DNA from: Pseudomonas sp. PSKL.D1
Lineage (GTDB): Bacteria > Pseudomonadota > Gammaproteobacteria > Pseudomonadales > Pseudomonadaceae
DNA: 64,000 bases
Assembly: GCF_028898945.1 (NCBI RefSeq)
Contig: NZ_CP118607.1
Span: 2,776,001 to 2,840,000, forward strand
Direction of reading: 5' to 3'
Each line of letters starts with the position of its first letter. Within the stretch, counting starts at the first letter, position 1. Made by a program: the position numbers and the translations under genes. Shown one piece after another: positions 54,801-64,000 of the stretch. The notes under the pieces are model-generated. The model worked only from the letters and a program-made list of their open reading frames with translations. It was not told the DNA's origin and did not search any database.

Positions 54801-55988
54801 TCAATGCCCGCCTTTCATGCGCCGGGCAATCAGATAAATACCCAGGCCCACCATCGCCGTTGCCGCGCCAATGTAGCCAGTGCTGGTCCAGCCCAGCCCG
54901 GCGCTGATGGCGATGCCGCCCAGCCACGGGCCCAAGGCGTTGGCCAGGTTGAACGCCGCATGGTTGGAGGCTGCCGCCAGGCTGGGCGCTTCGTGGGCAA
55001 TGTCCATCAGGCGGATCTGCAGCGGCGCGGCCAGGGCGATCATGGTGCCAACCAGGCCGATACCCAGCAGGACCGTCCACAGCGAGTGGGCCGCGAAGGT
55101 GAAGAACAGCAGCACCGCCGCCGACCACACCAGCACAATGCCCACGGCACGGAACTGCAAGCGGTCGAACAGCTTGCCGCCGGCCAGGTTGCCGATGATG
55201 CCGCCGGCGCCGAATGCCGCCAGGCCCAGCGGGATCCATTGTGGCGAAACCTGGGTCACCTCCAGCATGGTCGGCGCCAGGTAGCTGAACACGCAGAACA
55301 TGCCGGCAAAGCCGATGGCGGCGATGCCCAGCGCCATCCATACCTGGGGTAGGGTGAAGGCTTGCAGCTCCTTGCGGGGGTCGCTGCGCGGTTCATCCTT
55401 CGGCTGAGGCACGAACCGCCAGACCAGGGCAATGGTGCACAGGGCAATGAACCCCACCAGCACGAACGCCGAGCGCCAACCGAAGTATTGCCCCAGGAAG
55501 GTCGCCAGCGGGTTGCCCAGCAGCATCGCCAGCGTCAGGCCCATCATCACCCGCGCCACGGCACCGGCGCGCTGGTCGCTGGCCACCATGCTCGATGCCA
55601 CCACCGCCGCGATGCCGAAATAGGCGCCGTGGGGCAGGCCGCTGATGAAGCGGAAGGCCACAAGGCCTGCGAAGGAGGGCGCAAACGCGGTGGCCAGGTT
55701 ACCGATGGCATACAGGGCCATCAGCAGAAGCAGCATGTGCTTGCGCAACAACTTGGCACCCAGAATCGCCAGCGCCGGGGCGCCGACCACCACGCCCAGG
55801 GCATAGGCGCTGATGGCATGCCCCACCTGCGGTTCACTTAACTGCAGGTTGCTGGCCACATCGGGCATCAGCCCCATGATCGCGAATTCGCCGGTGCCAA
55901 TGGCAAAACTGCCCAAGGCCATGGCCGCCTCCATCCTGGCTACTGTGCCTTTGGAGTGGACGGCAGGTGGAGCTTGTAGAACAGACAT
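54801..55988 (-). CDS. MFS exporter of the AraJ/drug-efflux type
   Basis: 395 residues, 12 membrane segments. The start of the transport part (ALGSFAIGTGEFAIMGLMPDVASNLQLS) and RFISGLPHGAYFGIAAVVASS are typical of the DHA1 group containing AraJ and YdhP. It probably exports sugars or drugs. The C-terminal end is RMKGGH. It stands between the low-G+C gene and the APC permease, all on the minus strand. Confidence 0.85.
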   Translation of the reverse strand: MSVLQAPPAVHSKGTVARMEAAMALGSFAIGTGEFAIMGLMPDVASNLQLSEPQVGHAISAYALGVVVGAPALAILGAKLLRKHMLLLLMALYAIGNLATAFAPSFAGLVAFRFISGLPHGAYFGIAAVVASSMVASDQRAGAVARVMMGLTLAMLLGNPLATFLGQYFGWRSAFVLVGFIALCTIALVWRFVPQPKDEPRSDPRKELQAFTLPQVWMALGIAAIGFAGMFCVFSYLAPTMLEVTQVSPQWIPLGLAAFGAGGIIGNLAGGKLFDRLQFRAVGIVLVWSAAVLLFFTFAAHSLWTVLLGIGLVGTMIALAAPLQIRLMDIAHEAPSLAAASNHAAFNLANALGPWLGGIAISAGLGWTSTGYIGAATAMVGLGIYLIARRMKGGH

Positions 55989-56094
55989 TAGGATCCTTGT
56001 TGAAACATGCTGAAACGTTCAACGCGGGATCATAGACAATCAGCAGCCGCGACGTCGAGTGAACGCGCTGTGCGGTGGCACGGCGCGGCGCCCG

Positions 56095-57474
56095 TCAGTC
56101 GGCCATTTGCAGCTCGGGCAATTGCACCCGGAAGGCGCGCGTGAGGCACAGCAGGCACACGAACCCGGCGCCCATCCAGCACAGGCCGATGGTGAACGAC
56201 AGGCTGGTCAGGCTGGTCCACAGCCAGATCGTGCTGAGAAAGCCCAGCGCCGGAATTGCGCCATACAACAGTACGTTGCGCGCTCCGCGCAGTTTTTGAT
56301 CGACCAGGTAATGCTTGACCACCGCCAGGTTGACCGCCGAGAAGGCGAACAGCGCGCCAAAGCTGATCATGTTGGCCACCGTGTCCAGGGTAATGAACAG
56401 GGCAATCAGCGACAGCAGGCTGACCAGCATGATAGCGGTGGCCGGTACGCGCTTTTTCGTCACCAGCCGGCCGAACACCTGCGGCAGCGCGCCGTCGCGG
56501 CCCATGGCGAACAGCACCCGCGACACGCTGGCCTGGGACACCATGGCCGAGGCAAAGCACCCGGCCACGTAGGTGGCGGTGAAAGCGGTGACCAGCAGCT
56601 CGCCGCCCACCCGGCGCATCACGTCCACCGACGCCGAGTCCGGGTCGGCGAAGCTGGCCCAGTCCGGGAACACCATTTGCGCAAAGTACGACACCAGCAG
56701 GAACAACAGCCCGCCGATCACCGACACTGCCATGATTGCCATCGGGATACGGTAGGTCGGGTTGCTGGTTTCTTCGGCCATGGTCGACACCGCATCAAAC
56801 CCCAGAAACGACAGGCACAGCACGGCGGCGCCAGTCATGATCAGCGGCATGCTGAAGCCTTCATGGTGAAACGGCGCCAGCCACGACACCGCTTCAGCCT
56901 GCCCACCCAGGTTGCGCAGCGATAACGCCACGAACACCACGATGAACACAAGCTGCGCCACCACCAGTATCCAGTTCACCCGGGTGATCGACTCGATGCC
57001 GATCAGGTTCAGAAAGGTCACCAGGGCAATCGACCCCGCCACCCACACCCAGGCGTGCACGGCCGGGAAGTATTCGGACATGTAGATGCCGATCAGCAAA
57101 TAACTGAGCAACGGCAGGAAGATGTAGTCCAGCAGCAGCGTCCAGCCCGCCATGAAGCCGAAGTGGCTGCCGAAGGCTTTGCGGGTGTAGGTGTAGACCG
57201 AGCCGGAATAGGGGTGGGCCTGCACCATGCGCCCATAGCTGTAGGCGGTGAGCAGCATGGCGGCGAGGGTGATCAGGTAGGCGGTGGGCAGGTGCCCCTT
57301 GGTCATCTGGGTGACCAGCCCGTAGGTGGTGAATACGGCCAGCGGCACCATGTACGCCAGGCCGAACAGCACCAGCGCGGTCATGCTCATGGACTTTCTG
57401 AAGCGGCCTGCAGTGCCGACGGGCGACGCATGATGGGGGTTCAAGGCAGGGGCTGTAGTTGTTGTTGTATGCAT
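56095..57474 (-). CDS. APC-family amino acid/polyamine permease
   Basis: 459 residues, about 12 membrane segments. Motifs: MTALVLFGLAYMVPLAVFTTYG, PYSGSVYTYTRKAFGSHFGFMAGW and LSFLGFDAVSTMAEETSNPTYRIP, typical of the putrescine/amino-acid APC branch (PuuP-like). It is divergent from, and 237 bases before, a LysR regulator gene, which could control it. Confidence 0.85.
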   Translation of the reverse strand: MHTTTTTAPALNPHHASPVGTAGRFRKSMSMTALVLFGLAYMVPLAVFTTYGLVTQMTKGHLPTAYLITLAAMLLTAYSYGRMVQAHPYSGSVYTYTRKAFGSHFGFMAGWTLLLDYIFLPLLSYLLIGIYMSEYFPAVHAWVWVAGSIALVTFLNLIGIESITRVNWILVVAQLVFIVVFVALSLRNLGGQAEAVSWLAPFHHEGFSMPLIMTGAAVLCLSFLGFDAVSTMAEETSNPTYRIPMAIMAVSVIGGLLFLLVSYFAQMVFPDWASFADPDSASVDVMRRVGGELLVTAFTATYVAGCFASAMVSQASVSRVLFAMGRDGALPQVFGRLVTKKRVPATAIMLVSLLSLIALFITLDTVANMISFGALFAFSAVNLAVVKHYLVDQKLRGARNVLLYGAIPALGFLSTIWLWTSLTSLSFTIGLCWMGAGFVCLLCLTRAFRVQLPELQMAD

Positions 57475-57711
57475 TGCTAACTCCTGAAAGGGGATGCAGG
57501 AAGCCGCAGTACGCGAGCAGGCTCGCTACTGATAAGGGAGTTGGAAGGGAAACGCTGTCAGGGGTGGGGCTGGTTGAATGCTCCCACACTCGTCAGGGGC
57601 TCGATATCACCCTTTGGGGGGAGCTGATGTTTCGGCGCTCGTAACATTTTGCATTAATTGCTTACATTTATAGAATGGCTGCATCAATCCGCCCGTCACC
57701 GAGTGCGCGCC

Positions 57712-58620
57712 ATGGCCATCAACTTTGACCTCAACGACCTGCAAGCCTTCCGCGCGGTGGTCGACCAAGGCAGTTTCCGCAGGGCCGCCGAAGCGGTGCG
57801 TATCTCCCAGCCCGCCTTGAGCCGGCGCATCGAAAAGCTGGAAGACGCGCTGGGCGTGCGGCTGTTCGAGCGCACCACCCGCAAGGTCAGCCTGACCCAG
57901 GCCGGGCGTGGCTTCATGCCCAGTGTCGAGCGCCTGCTGGACGACCTGGACAACGCCCTGCTGGGCATCAGCGAAGTCGCCTCCACCCGGCTTGGCCAGG
58001 TCACGGTCGCCTGTGTACCTTCTGCCGCGTACTACTTCATGCCCCGGGTGGTGGCCCATTACCACCGGCAGTTTCCGCGCATCAAGGTCAAGGTGCTGGA
58101 CGCCAGTGCCCACGAGGTGCTGAGTGCCGTGGTGGAGGGCGAGGCCGACTTTGGCCTGAGCTTCATCGGCACAACCGAAGCCGATGTGGAATTCGAGCCG
58201 CTGGTGCAGGAAAGCTACGTGGTGGCGTGTCGGCGTGATCACGTATTGGCCGGGCGCGCCAGCGTGACGTGGGAAGAGTTTTACCAGCAGGACTACATTT
58301 CGCTGGGCAAGACTTCGGGCAACCGCTTTTTGCTGGACCAGGCGCTGAGCGGCATCGTGCCGCAGCGCCAGAGCATTTGCGAGACGCGCCATGTGACCAC
58401 GATGATAGGGCTGGTGGAGGCGGGCCTGGGCGTTGCCGCCGTACCGCTGATGGCCATGCCAGCGGCGGATCACCCGATTCTTACCCGCGTGCCGCTAACC
58501 GATCCCCAGGTGATGCGCAGCGTTGGCTTGATCAAGCGCCGGGGCCGTACCCTGACCCCGGCGGCGCTGGCGCTGGAGCGCCTGGTGGTGGAAATGAAAG
58601 CCGCGCAGGTCAGCGCTTAA
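57712..58620 (+). CDS. LysR-family transcriptional regulator
   Basis: 302 residues from ATG 57712 (weak ribosome site). The N-terminal helix-turn-helix is FDLNDLQAFRAVVDQGSFRRAAEAVRISQPALSRRIEKLEDALG (positions 4 to 47). A co-inducer domain follows (GQVTVACVPSAAYYFMPRVV, and SFIGTTEADVEFEPLVQESY). Its stop overlaps the convergent ModA-like gene by 11 bases. It may regulate that gene and the MFS gene beyond, or the divergent APC permease. Confidence 0.9.
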   Translation: MAINFDLNDLQAFRAVVDQGSFRRAAEAVRISQPALSRRIEKLEDALGVRLFERTTRKVSLTQAGRGFMPSVERLLDDLDNALLGISEVASTRLGQVTVACVPSAAYYFMPRVVAHYHRQFPRIKVKVLDASAHEVLSAVVEGEADFGLSFIGTTEADVEFEPLVQESYVVACRRDHVLAGRASVTWEEFYQQDYISLGKTSGNRFLLDQALSGIVPQRQSICETRHVTTMIGLVEAGLGVAAVPLMAMPAADHPILTRVPLTDPQVMRSVGLIKRRGRTLTPAALALERLVVEMKAAQVSA

Positions 58621-59386
58621 CGGAATCCAGGCCGGTGGCCTGCACCTGTGGCTGAACGGCGGGTGAGGCCAGGTAATCCAGCAGTGCCCTGGCTTGAACC
58701 GGGTGTTGCGCGCCCACCGGGATACCGGCGGCAAAGCGGGTGACTGACTGCACCTCCTCGGGCAATTTGCCGACAAAGCTCACACCTGGCACCGGCAGCA
58801 GTTCACTGACCTGCTGAAAGCCAAACTGGTAATCACCCTTGGCGACCACCGACCCCACCGGGATTTTCTCGATCATGCTGGCTTTGGGTTTGACCTGGGT
58901 TTCGATGCCCAGGCGTTTGAACAGCTGGTCCTGCACGTATACGCCACTGGCGCTGTCCGAATAGGCCACCGAGCCTGCGTCGAGCAGGGTCTTTTTGAGC
59001 GCGGGCACGGTGCTGATATCCGGTTTTGCAGCACCTTCGCGTACTACCAGCCCGATACGTGAATCGGCCAGTTCCACCCGTGAGGCCGGGTCGACCTTGC
59101 CTTGCCTGATCAGCTCGTCCAGGGCGTAGCCGACCATGATCACCACGTCGGCCTGCTCGCCACGGGCCAGGCGGTTGGGGATGGCTTCGGGGGCTTTGCC
59201 CATCGACGGGCCGAGGGTGGTGGCCAGTGTGTTGCCGGTATCGGCGGCAAATTGCGGGCCCAGTGCTTTGTAGGCTGCGGTAAAACCACCGGAGGTCATC
59301 ACCCGGATCTCTTCAGCCTGGGCCACGCAGGCCAGGCTGACACCGGCCAGCAAGGCCAGGGATTTAAGCAGTTTGTTCATGTTCAT
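58610..59386 (-). CDS. Periplasmic substrate-binding protein, ModA-like
   Basis: 258 residues with signal peptide (LLKSLALLAGVSLACVAQA). EEIRVMTSGGFTAAYKALGPQF and GKAPEAIPNRLARGEQADVVIMV are characteristic of the ModA/SBP_bac_11 group; relatives bind molybdate or organic acids. There is no ABC permease or ATPase near, and the closest parallel gene upstream is an MFS symporter, so it may act with that or as a sensor. Confidence 0.8.
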   Translation of the reverse strand: MNMNKLLKSLALLAGVSLACVAQAEEIRVMTSGGFTAAYKALGPQFAADTGNTLATTLGPSMGKAPEAIPNRLARGEQADVVIMVGYALDELIRQGKVDPASRVELADSRIGLVVREGAAKPDISTVPALKKTLLDAGSVAYSDSASGVYVQDQLFKRLGIETQVKPKASMIEKIPVGSVVAKGDYQFGFQQVSELLPVPGVSFVGKLPEEVQSVTRFAAGIPVGAQHPVQARALLDYLASPAVQPQVQATGLDSVKR

Positions 59387-59405
59387 TCCTTGTTCTTATG
59401 GGTTT

Positions 59406-59535
59406 TGTGGGAGCGGCTTTGTGTCGCGAAAGGGCCGCAGAGCGGGCCCGGCGATATGTGCGTTACGCTGAAATCCTGGGGCCGCTGCGCGACCCTTTCC
59501 GACCGGTCCGGCGTCCCGGCAAGGCCGCTCCCACA
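59406..59535. repeat. REP-like pair between MFS and binding-protein genes
   Basis: TGTGGGAGCGGC (59406) and GCCGCTCCCACA (59524) form perfect inverted ends, with GTGTCGCGAAAGGG and its looser complement CGCGACCCTTT inside. This is the TGTGGGAGCGGC variety of pseudomonad REP. Confidence 0.75.
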
Positions 59536-59615
59536 GGGATTGCGCATGCCTTGAGGTACGCGTTGAACCTGGACGCCGGCACAAGACAGTTGCACCCACA
59601 CCGGCCCGGTGTTTG

Positions 59616-60911
59616 TCAGCTGGCCACGGCCGGCTTCAGGCCGCCGCCGGAGCGGCGATACATGAACAACGTGGCGCACAATGCACACAGTGCGGCAAAG
59701 CACATCCAGTAACCCGGGGCCGCCTTGTCACCGCTGTACTGGATCAGGAACGTCGAAATCGCCGGCGTGAAGCCGCCGAAAATCGCGGTGGCGAGGCTAT
59801 AGGCCAGGGAGAACCCGGCAACCCGCACTTCAGCCGGCATGATTTCGGTCAGCGCCGGGATCATCGCGCCGTTGTACAGGCCATAGATGAACGACAGCCA
59901 CAACAGCACTTCCAGCATGTGCAGGAAGCTGGGTGCGTTCACCAGGTAGGTCAACGCAGGGTAAGCGGTAGCCAGGGTCAACAGCGTCATGGCGATCAGC
60001 ACCGGGCGCCGGCCAATGCGGTCGGACAACATGCCGCCCAGCGGCAGCCAGATGAAGTTCGACACACCCACCAGCAGGGTCACCAGCAACGCATCGGACG
60101 TGCTCAGGTGCAGCACGGTCTTGCCAAAGGTCGGCGCGTACACGGTGATCAGGTAGAACGCCGTGGTGGTCAGCGCCACCATCAGCATGCCGGCAATCAC
60201 GGTTTGCCAGTTCTTCAGCAGCGTACGAAACACCTCCGCCATGGCCGGGCGATGCTTGCGCGCGGCGTACTCTTCAGACTCTTCCAGGTTGCGCCGCAAC
60301 AGGAAGATGAACGGCACGATCAGGCAACCGACCAGAAACGGAATACGCCAGCCCCAGTCGGCAATGGCTTCTTGCGCCATCCACTGGTTCAGGGCAAAGC
60401 CCAGTGCAGCAGCAACCACGATGGCCACCTGCTGGCTGGCCGACTGCCAGCTGGTGAAGAAGCCCCGGCGGCCCGGTGTGGCGATTTCCGCCAGGTACAC
60501 CGACACCCCGCCCAGCTCGGCGCCCGCCGAAAAGCCTTGCAGCAGCCGGCCGACCAGCACCAGAGCCGGCGCCAGCAGGCCGATGGTTTCATAGCCGGGA
60601 ACCAGCACGATCAATATCGTGCCACTGGCCATGATCGACAACGTCACGATCAGGCCTTTGCGCCGGCCCACTTCGTCAATGTAGGCGCCCAGCACCACAG
60701 CGCCCAGCGGGCGCATGAGGAAGCCCGCGCCGAATACGGCGAAGGTCATCATGAGTGAAGCGAATTCGCTGCTGGCAGGGAAGAAGGCCGCCGCGATGTG
60801 CGTGGCGTAGAAGCCGAACAGGAAGAAGTCGAACTGTTCCAGGAAGTTGCCTGAGGTAACCCGGAAGATGGCACCGGCCCGGGAACGCCCGGTGGGGTTT
60901 GCTGCTGTCAT
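59616..60911 (-). CDS. MFS metabolite:H+ symporter (citrate/tricarballylate type)
   Basis: 431 residues from ATG 60911 with GGAG 8 bases away. The N-terminus ([29 protein letters not shown]) and motifs [20 protein letters not shown] and [23 protein letters not shown] belong to the metabolite-H+ symporter family that includes CitA, TcuC and KgtP. Citrate or a related tricarboxylate is the likely substrate. A ModA-like binding protein gene and LysR regulator lie just downstream. Confidence 0.87.
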   Translation of the reverse strand: MTAANPTGRSRAGAIFRVTSGNFLEQFDFFLFGFYATHIAAAFFPASSEFASLMMTFAVFGAGFLMRPLGAVVLGAYIDEVGRRKGLIVTLSIMASGTILIVLVPGYETIGLLAPALVLVGRLLQGFSAGAELGGVSVYLAEIATPGRRGFFTSWQSASQQVAIVVAAALGFALNQWMAQEAIADWGWRIPFLVGCLIVPFIFLLRRNLEESEEYAARKHRPAMAEVFRTLLKNWQTVIAGMLMVALTTTAFYLITVYAPTFGKTVLHLSTSDALLVTLLVGVSNFIWLPLGGMLSDRIGRRPVLIAMTLLTLATAYPALTYLVNAPSFLHMLEVLLWLSFIYGLYNGAMIPALTEIMPAEVRVAGFSLAYSLATAIFGGFTPAISTFLIQYSGDKAAPGYWMCFAALCALCATLFMYRRSGGGLKPAVAS

Positions 60912-61065
60912 TGCCGTACTCCATACCGCTTTTGTGACGTGCACCGCCTGGATGCGGGCACGGTTCTTATTGAGCGGTTATGGTGCGGCAGGGGTATTGA
61001 TCTGTTAATTGCATTGTTCGCATGGATTGATGTGTGGGCTGGATGAGTGCGTTTGTCTGTGGGGG

Positions 61066-61136
61066 CCTATCGCGGATAAATCCGCTCCTACAGGTTACGC
61101 GCAACGCGTTGTAGGAGCGGATTTATCCGCGATAGG
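61066..61136. repeat. REP pair, perfect 27-bp inverted repeat
   Basis: CCTATCGCGGATAAATCCGC (from 61066, arm ending 61092) and its exact reverse complement (61110 to 61136) are separated by 17 bases. It sits 7 bases from the stop of the winged-helix/TPR gene, between two minus-strand genes. Confidence 0.95.
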
Positions 61137-61142
61137 TCCAAC

Positions 61143-62696
61143 TCATTCTTCCAGCCCGGCCCGGCGAAGCCCCTCGGCCAGCCGGTCCATGTCCACCTGC
61201 CGGTGAACCGGCAGCCAATCCTTCAACCGCGAAACCCGCAGTGCAGGGCCTAGCGCCAGTAAGGTTTCCAGCGCCCGGGCCGCTTCCACCTCACGCCCGC
61301 TCAGCCCATGGCACGCCGCAATCACCGCATGCGCCGGCAACAGTGTCGGCAGGCTCAAGGCAGCCTTTTCGGCCCACTCCAACGCCACATCCAGCCGCCC
61401 GGCAAAGAAATGCGCCAACGCCATGCCCACCTGAATGCGGAACATCTCCGGGTCCAGCGGGCTCAGGCGCTCGGCATGGGTGAGGTTTTCTACCGCCACC
61501 TCGGCCTCGCCACGCAGCGCCCGCAAGATACCGCCCAGGTACCACGCCGGGGCAAGGTTGGGGTTGAGCACGCGGGCGCGGTCAAGCAGCGCGATGCCGC
61601 CCTCCAGGTCGCCGGCCAGGTGCGCCAGGGCATGGCCGCTGCGGGTCAGCGCCACGGCGTCGTCACGGCCCAGTTCAACGGCCATTCTGGCCAGGCGAAT
61701 GCCTTCGGCGATTTCCTGCGGGCGGTCGAGCATCCAGGCGTTGATCTTGCGCCAGAAGTAGCACCAGGCCGCCATGGCGTAGGCCGATGCAAACTCAGGG
61801 TCCAGCTCGATAGCCTTGTAGTACAGGGGCAGGGCGGCTTCGATGGCCTCGCGGGTGCCCTGGTGCAGCTTGGCCGTGGCGCGCAGGTAATAGTCGTAGG
61901 CGCACAGGTTGTCGGTGGGTTTGCGCTTGGCACGTTCGATTTCGGCAAGCTCCAGCTGTGGTGCTATGGCCCCCACAACGCATTGCGCGACGCGGTCCTG
62001 CAGCTCGAAGATGTCATCCAGTTCGCCTTCAAAACGCTCGGCCCACAGGTGCGCGCCGGTGCTGGCATCAAGCAACTGGCCGGTAATGCGCACCCGGTTG
62101 CCAGCCTTGCGTATGCTGCCTTCCAGCACATAGCGAACCCCCAGTTCACGGCTGATGGTTTGCAGGTCAACCCGCTGGCCTTTATAGGTGAAGCTGGAGT
62201 TGCGCGCGATCACGAACAGCCAGCGCACGCGCGACAGGGCAGTGATGATGTCCTCGACGATGCCATCGGCAAAATAGTCCTGCTCCGGGTCGCCGCTGAG
62301 GTTCTGGAACGGGAGCACGGTAATCGACGGCTTGCCGGGCAGCGCGGGCGGTTGCTGCGTGGTCGGTGCCGGGGGGGCGTCATGGTGCTGTGCCTGCACT
62401 TCCCCGACAAACCGGTAACCCTTGCGTGCCACGGTGCGCAGCAGCCGCTGTTCGGCGCCGGTGTCGGCAATGGCCGCGCGCACGGCGTTGATATGGCTGG
62501 TGATGGTCGATTCCGAGACGATGCGCCCGCCCCACACGGCCTGCAGCAGTTCATCCTTGCTCAGCACACGGTCGGGGCTTGTGATCAGCGCCAGCAGCAG
62601 GTCGAACGCCTGGGGGCTGATGGTCACGGCGTCGCCGCGCTGGGTCAGCTCCCGGCGTTGCTGGTCGAGCACGAAGTCTTCAAACAAAAAACGCAC
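61143..62696 (-). CDS. Winged-helix (CadC/OmpR-type) regulator with TPR domain
   Basis: 517 residues from GTG 62696 (AGGA 8 bases before). The N-terminal OmpR-type winged helix spans about 1 to 95 (ISPQAFDLLLALITSPDRVLSKDELLQAVWGGRIVSESTITSHINAVR, then GYRFVGEV). Residues about 125 to 240 form the FlgO/adenylate-cyclase-associated domain (ITVLPFQNLSGDPEQDYFADGIVEDI), and the C-terminal half contains tetratricopeptide repeats (LYYKAIELDPEFASAYAMAAW). There is no membrane segment, so unlike CadC it is a soluble regulator. It is divergent from the NAD(P)-binding/cupin pair and may control it. Confidence 0.85.
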   Translation of the reverse strand: MRFLFEDFVLDQQRRELTQRGDAVTISPQAFDLLLALITSPDRVLSKDELLQAVWGGRIVSESTITSHINAVRAAIADTGAEQRLLRTVARKGYRFVGEVQAQHHDAPPAPTTQQPPALPGKPSITVLPFQNLSGDPEQDYFADGIVEDIITALSRVRWLFVIARNSSFTYKGQRVDLQTISRELGVRYVLEGSIRKAGNRVRITGQLLDASTGAHLWAERFEGELDDIFELQDRVAQCVVGAIAPQLELAEIERAKRKPTDNLCAYDYYLRATAKLHQGTREAIEAALPLYYKAIELDPEFASAYAMAAWCYFWRKINAWMLDRPQEIAEGIRLARMAVELGRDDAVALTRSGHALAHLAGDLEGGIALLDRARVLNPNLAPAWYLGGILRALRGEAEVAVENLTHAERLSPLDPEMFRIQVGMALAHFFAGRLDVALEWAEKAALSLPTLLPAHAVIAACHGLSGREVEAARALETLLALGPALRVSRLKDWLPVHRQVDMDRLAEGLRRAGLEE

Positions 62697-62901
62697 GGTG
62701 TTTATCCTGGCCGCACTGAGGGTGGTTAACCCCCGATGATACGGCAGCGCCAAGCGGCCTGCACCGTGCGTGAAGCTGGACGCTATTCCAATACTTTCTG
62801 AAGGTAAAACCAAGGGTTTGGCAAGGACTCACCGGCGCTGCTGGCGCATCCTCAAGCGGCATCGACGGCAACGGCTGCGGTCGAACACGCGGAGAATCGC
62901 C

Positions 62902-63645
62902 ATGAAATTCGTCATCATCGGAGGCACTGGCCTCATTGGCTCGCAACTGGTCAGCCGCCTGCGCGAAGGTGGCCATGAAGTGATCGCGGCAGCGCCCAGC
63001 ACCGGCATCGACAGCATCACCCGCGAAGGCCTTGCCGCGGCCATGGACGGCACCGACGTGGTGGTCGACGTGGCCAACGCGCCGTCCTGGGAAGACCAGG
63101 CTGTACTGGACTTTTTCCAGACCTCCACCGGCAACCTGCTGGCGGCCGAAAAAGCTGCCGGTGTGCGCCACCATGTGGCGCTGTCGATCGTGGCTTGCGA
63201 GCGTTCACCGGCAAACGGGTACTTCCGCGCCAAGGTCGCGCAAGAAGACCTGATCAAGGCATCTGGCCAGCCCTACAGCATCCTGCGGGCCACGCAGTTC
63301 TTCGAATTTGTCGGCGGCATCGCACAATCGGCCACGGTGGGTAACGAAGTGCGGGTTTCACCTGCGCTGATTCAACCGTTGGCTTCGGCCGATGTGGCGG
63401 CTGCGCTCGCCGAAGTGGCCCTGGGCGCGCCAGCGAACGCTACGCTGGAAGTGGCCGGCCCTGAAGCCTTGCCGCTGGACGAGCTGATAGGCCGTTACCT
63501 GCGCCTGACCGGCGACCCCCGTCAGGTTGTGGCCGATGTGCATGCGCGCTACTTCGGCGATGTGCTGGATGACCAGTCGCTCACCCCGGGCCCGCACGCC
63601 CGTCTGGGTAAAATTCGCTTCGAAGACTGGCTGGCGCGGTCCTGA
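62902..63645 (+). CDS. NAD(P)-binding, NmrA/atypical SDR-like protein
   Basis: 247 residues starting after GGAGAA. The dinucleotide motif GGTGLIGSQL (8 to 17) begins the fold; DVVVDVANAPSWED and PYSILRATQFFEFVG are typical of NmrA/SDR_a5 proteins. No catalytic Tyr-x3-Lys is evident, so it may be a redox sensor or a reductase. It overlaps nothing; a cupin gene follows 28 bases later, so the two form an operon. Confidence 0.85.
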   Translation: MKFVIIGGTGLIGSQLVSRLREGGHEVIAAAPSTGIDSITREGLAAAMDGTDVVVDVANAPSWEDQAVLDFFQTSTGNLLAAEKAAGVRHHVALSIVACERSPANGYFRAKVAQEDLIKASGQPYSILRATQFFEFVGGIAQSATVGNEVRVSPALIQPLASADVAAALAEVALGAPANATLEVAGPEALPLDELIGRYLRLTGDPRQVVADVHARYFGDVLDDQSLTPGPHARLGKIRFEDWLARS

Positions 63646-63673
63646 CCCCTTACTCGATCCAAGGAGAATCACC

Positions 63674-64000
63674 ATGTTCACTCGCACCCTTATGGCCTGC
63701 ACCCTCATGGCGTTGTCGGTTGGCGCAATCGCCGCCGATAGCCCGCCGGCCAGCAAAGTCACTGAAGTGTTCAACCAGCCGCTGCCGAACGTGCCGGGCA
63801 AAAGCATGCGGGTGGTGGAGGTCGATTACGCGCCGGGCGCGGCATCGCCGTCCCACCGCCACCCCAAAACCGCGTTCATCTATGCCACGGTCATCGAGGG
63901 CGAAATCAGCAGCGCCGTCAATGGTGAGCCGGCGCGCACCTTCAAGGCCGGTGAAAGCTGGTCCGAGTCGCCCGGCGACTTCCACGGCGTCAGCGCCAAT
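63674..64000 (+). CDS. Secreted cupin-domain protein (3' end outside window)
   Basis: The first 109 residues only; the frame is open to the window end. ATG follows AAGGAGAA. A signal peptide (TLMACTLMALSVGAIAAD) is followed by a cupin core: ASPSHRHPKTAFIYATVIEGEI carries the HxH metal ligands, then GESWSESPGDFHGVSAN. It is likely a small periplasmic metal-binding cupin. It shares a transcript with the NAD(P)-binding gene. Confidence 0.8.
   Translation, partial: MFTRTLMACTLMALSVGAIAADSPPASKVTEVFNQPLPNVPGKSMRVVEVDYAPGAASPSHRHPKTAFIYATVIEGEISSAVNGEPARTFKAGESWSESPGDFHGVSAN

Overview
The window looks like a chromosome segment of a Pseudomonas putida-group bacterium. The clues are high G+C coding DNA, many P. 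putida-type REP sequences (cores reading TAGGAGCGGATTTATCCGCG), a complete benABCD-benK-catA-benE-benF benzoate cluster, and the neighbourhood aacS / ecotin / hbdH / gntP / sigma-54 regulator / yejABE / DAHP synthase, an order I recall from P. putida and partly from P. aeruginosa. The species is inferred, not proven. No tRNA, rRNA or CRISPR array was seen.

Region 1 (1 to about 19.7 kb) is the late half of a podovirus-type prophage, organised like Bordetella phage BPP-1 with T7-like inner-core proteins. In order it holds a major capsid protein (cut by the window edge), a cement protein, tail adaptor and nozzle proteins, inner-core proteins (gp13-, gp14-, gp15- and split gp16-like), small tail proteins, a tail protein with a secretion signal, a large tail fibre with a self-cleaving S74 chaperone domain, a lambda R-like endolysin, and nested Rz/Rz1 spanins. 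After about 590 bases without a clear gene come a zeta-type toxin kinase and an overlapping small ORF, probably a toxin-antitoxin cargo pair. No integrase, terminase, holin or att site is visible, so the prophage extends to the left of the window.

Region 2 (19.7 to 30.6 kb) is ordinary accessory and housekeeping chromosome: two related lipoproteins, a probable LPS-core enzyme, an Ogt-type DNA methyltransferase, a nitrilase-family hydrolase, a DUF3016 protein, a PPP-type phosphatase, two LysE exporters, an AraC regulator, a YafO-type toxin-antitoxin pair, an autotransporter whose ribosome binding site lies in a strong hairpin, and a parvulin.

Region 3 (30.6 to 42.9 kb, nearly all on the minus strand) holds the ketone-body module (acetoacetyl-CoA synthetase, 3-hydroxybutyrate dehydrogenase, GntP permease) with its sigma-54 activator and a matching -24/-12 promoter. 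An ecotin gene sits inside this module. The yejABE peptide ABC transporter, a second parvulin and a DAHP synthase follow. Upstream of the DAHP synthase lies an attenuator-like leader: a 39-codon ORF ending in an aromatic run, a strong terminator, then a second Tyr-rich small ORF.

Region 4 (42.9 to 51.9 kb) is the benzoate-to-cis,cis-muconate operon, preceded by two direct repeats matching the XylS/BenR operator. BenR itself is not in the window. REP-type elements interrupt the operon. Benzoate enters through BenF and BenK/BenE, is dihydroxylated by BenABC, rearomatised by BenD to catechol and ring-cleaved by CatA.

Region 5 (51.9 to 64 kb) holds a YdjM-like membrane hydrolase, an A+T-richer delta-60-repeat protein, an MFS exporter, an APC amino-acid permease, a LysR regulator beside a ModA-like binding protein and a citrate-type MFS symporter, an OmpR-type winged-helix/TPR regulator, an NAD(P)-binding protein, and a secreted cupin cut by the window end.
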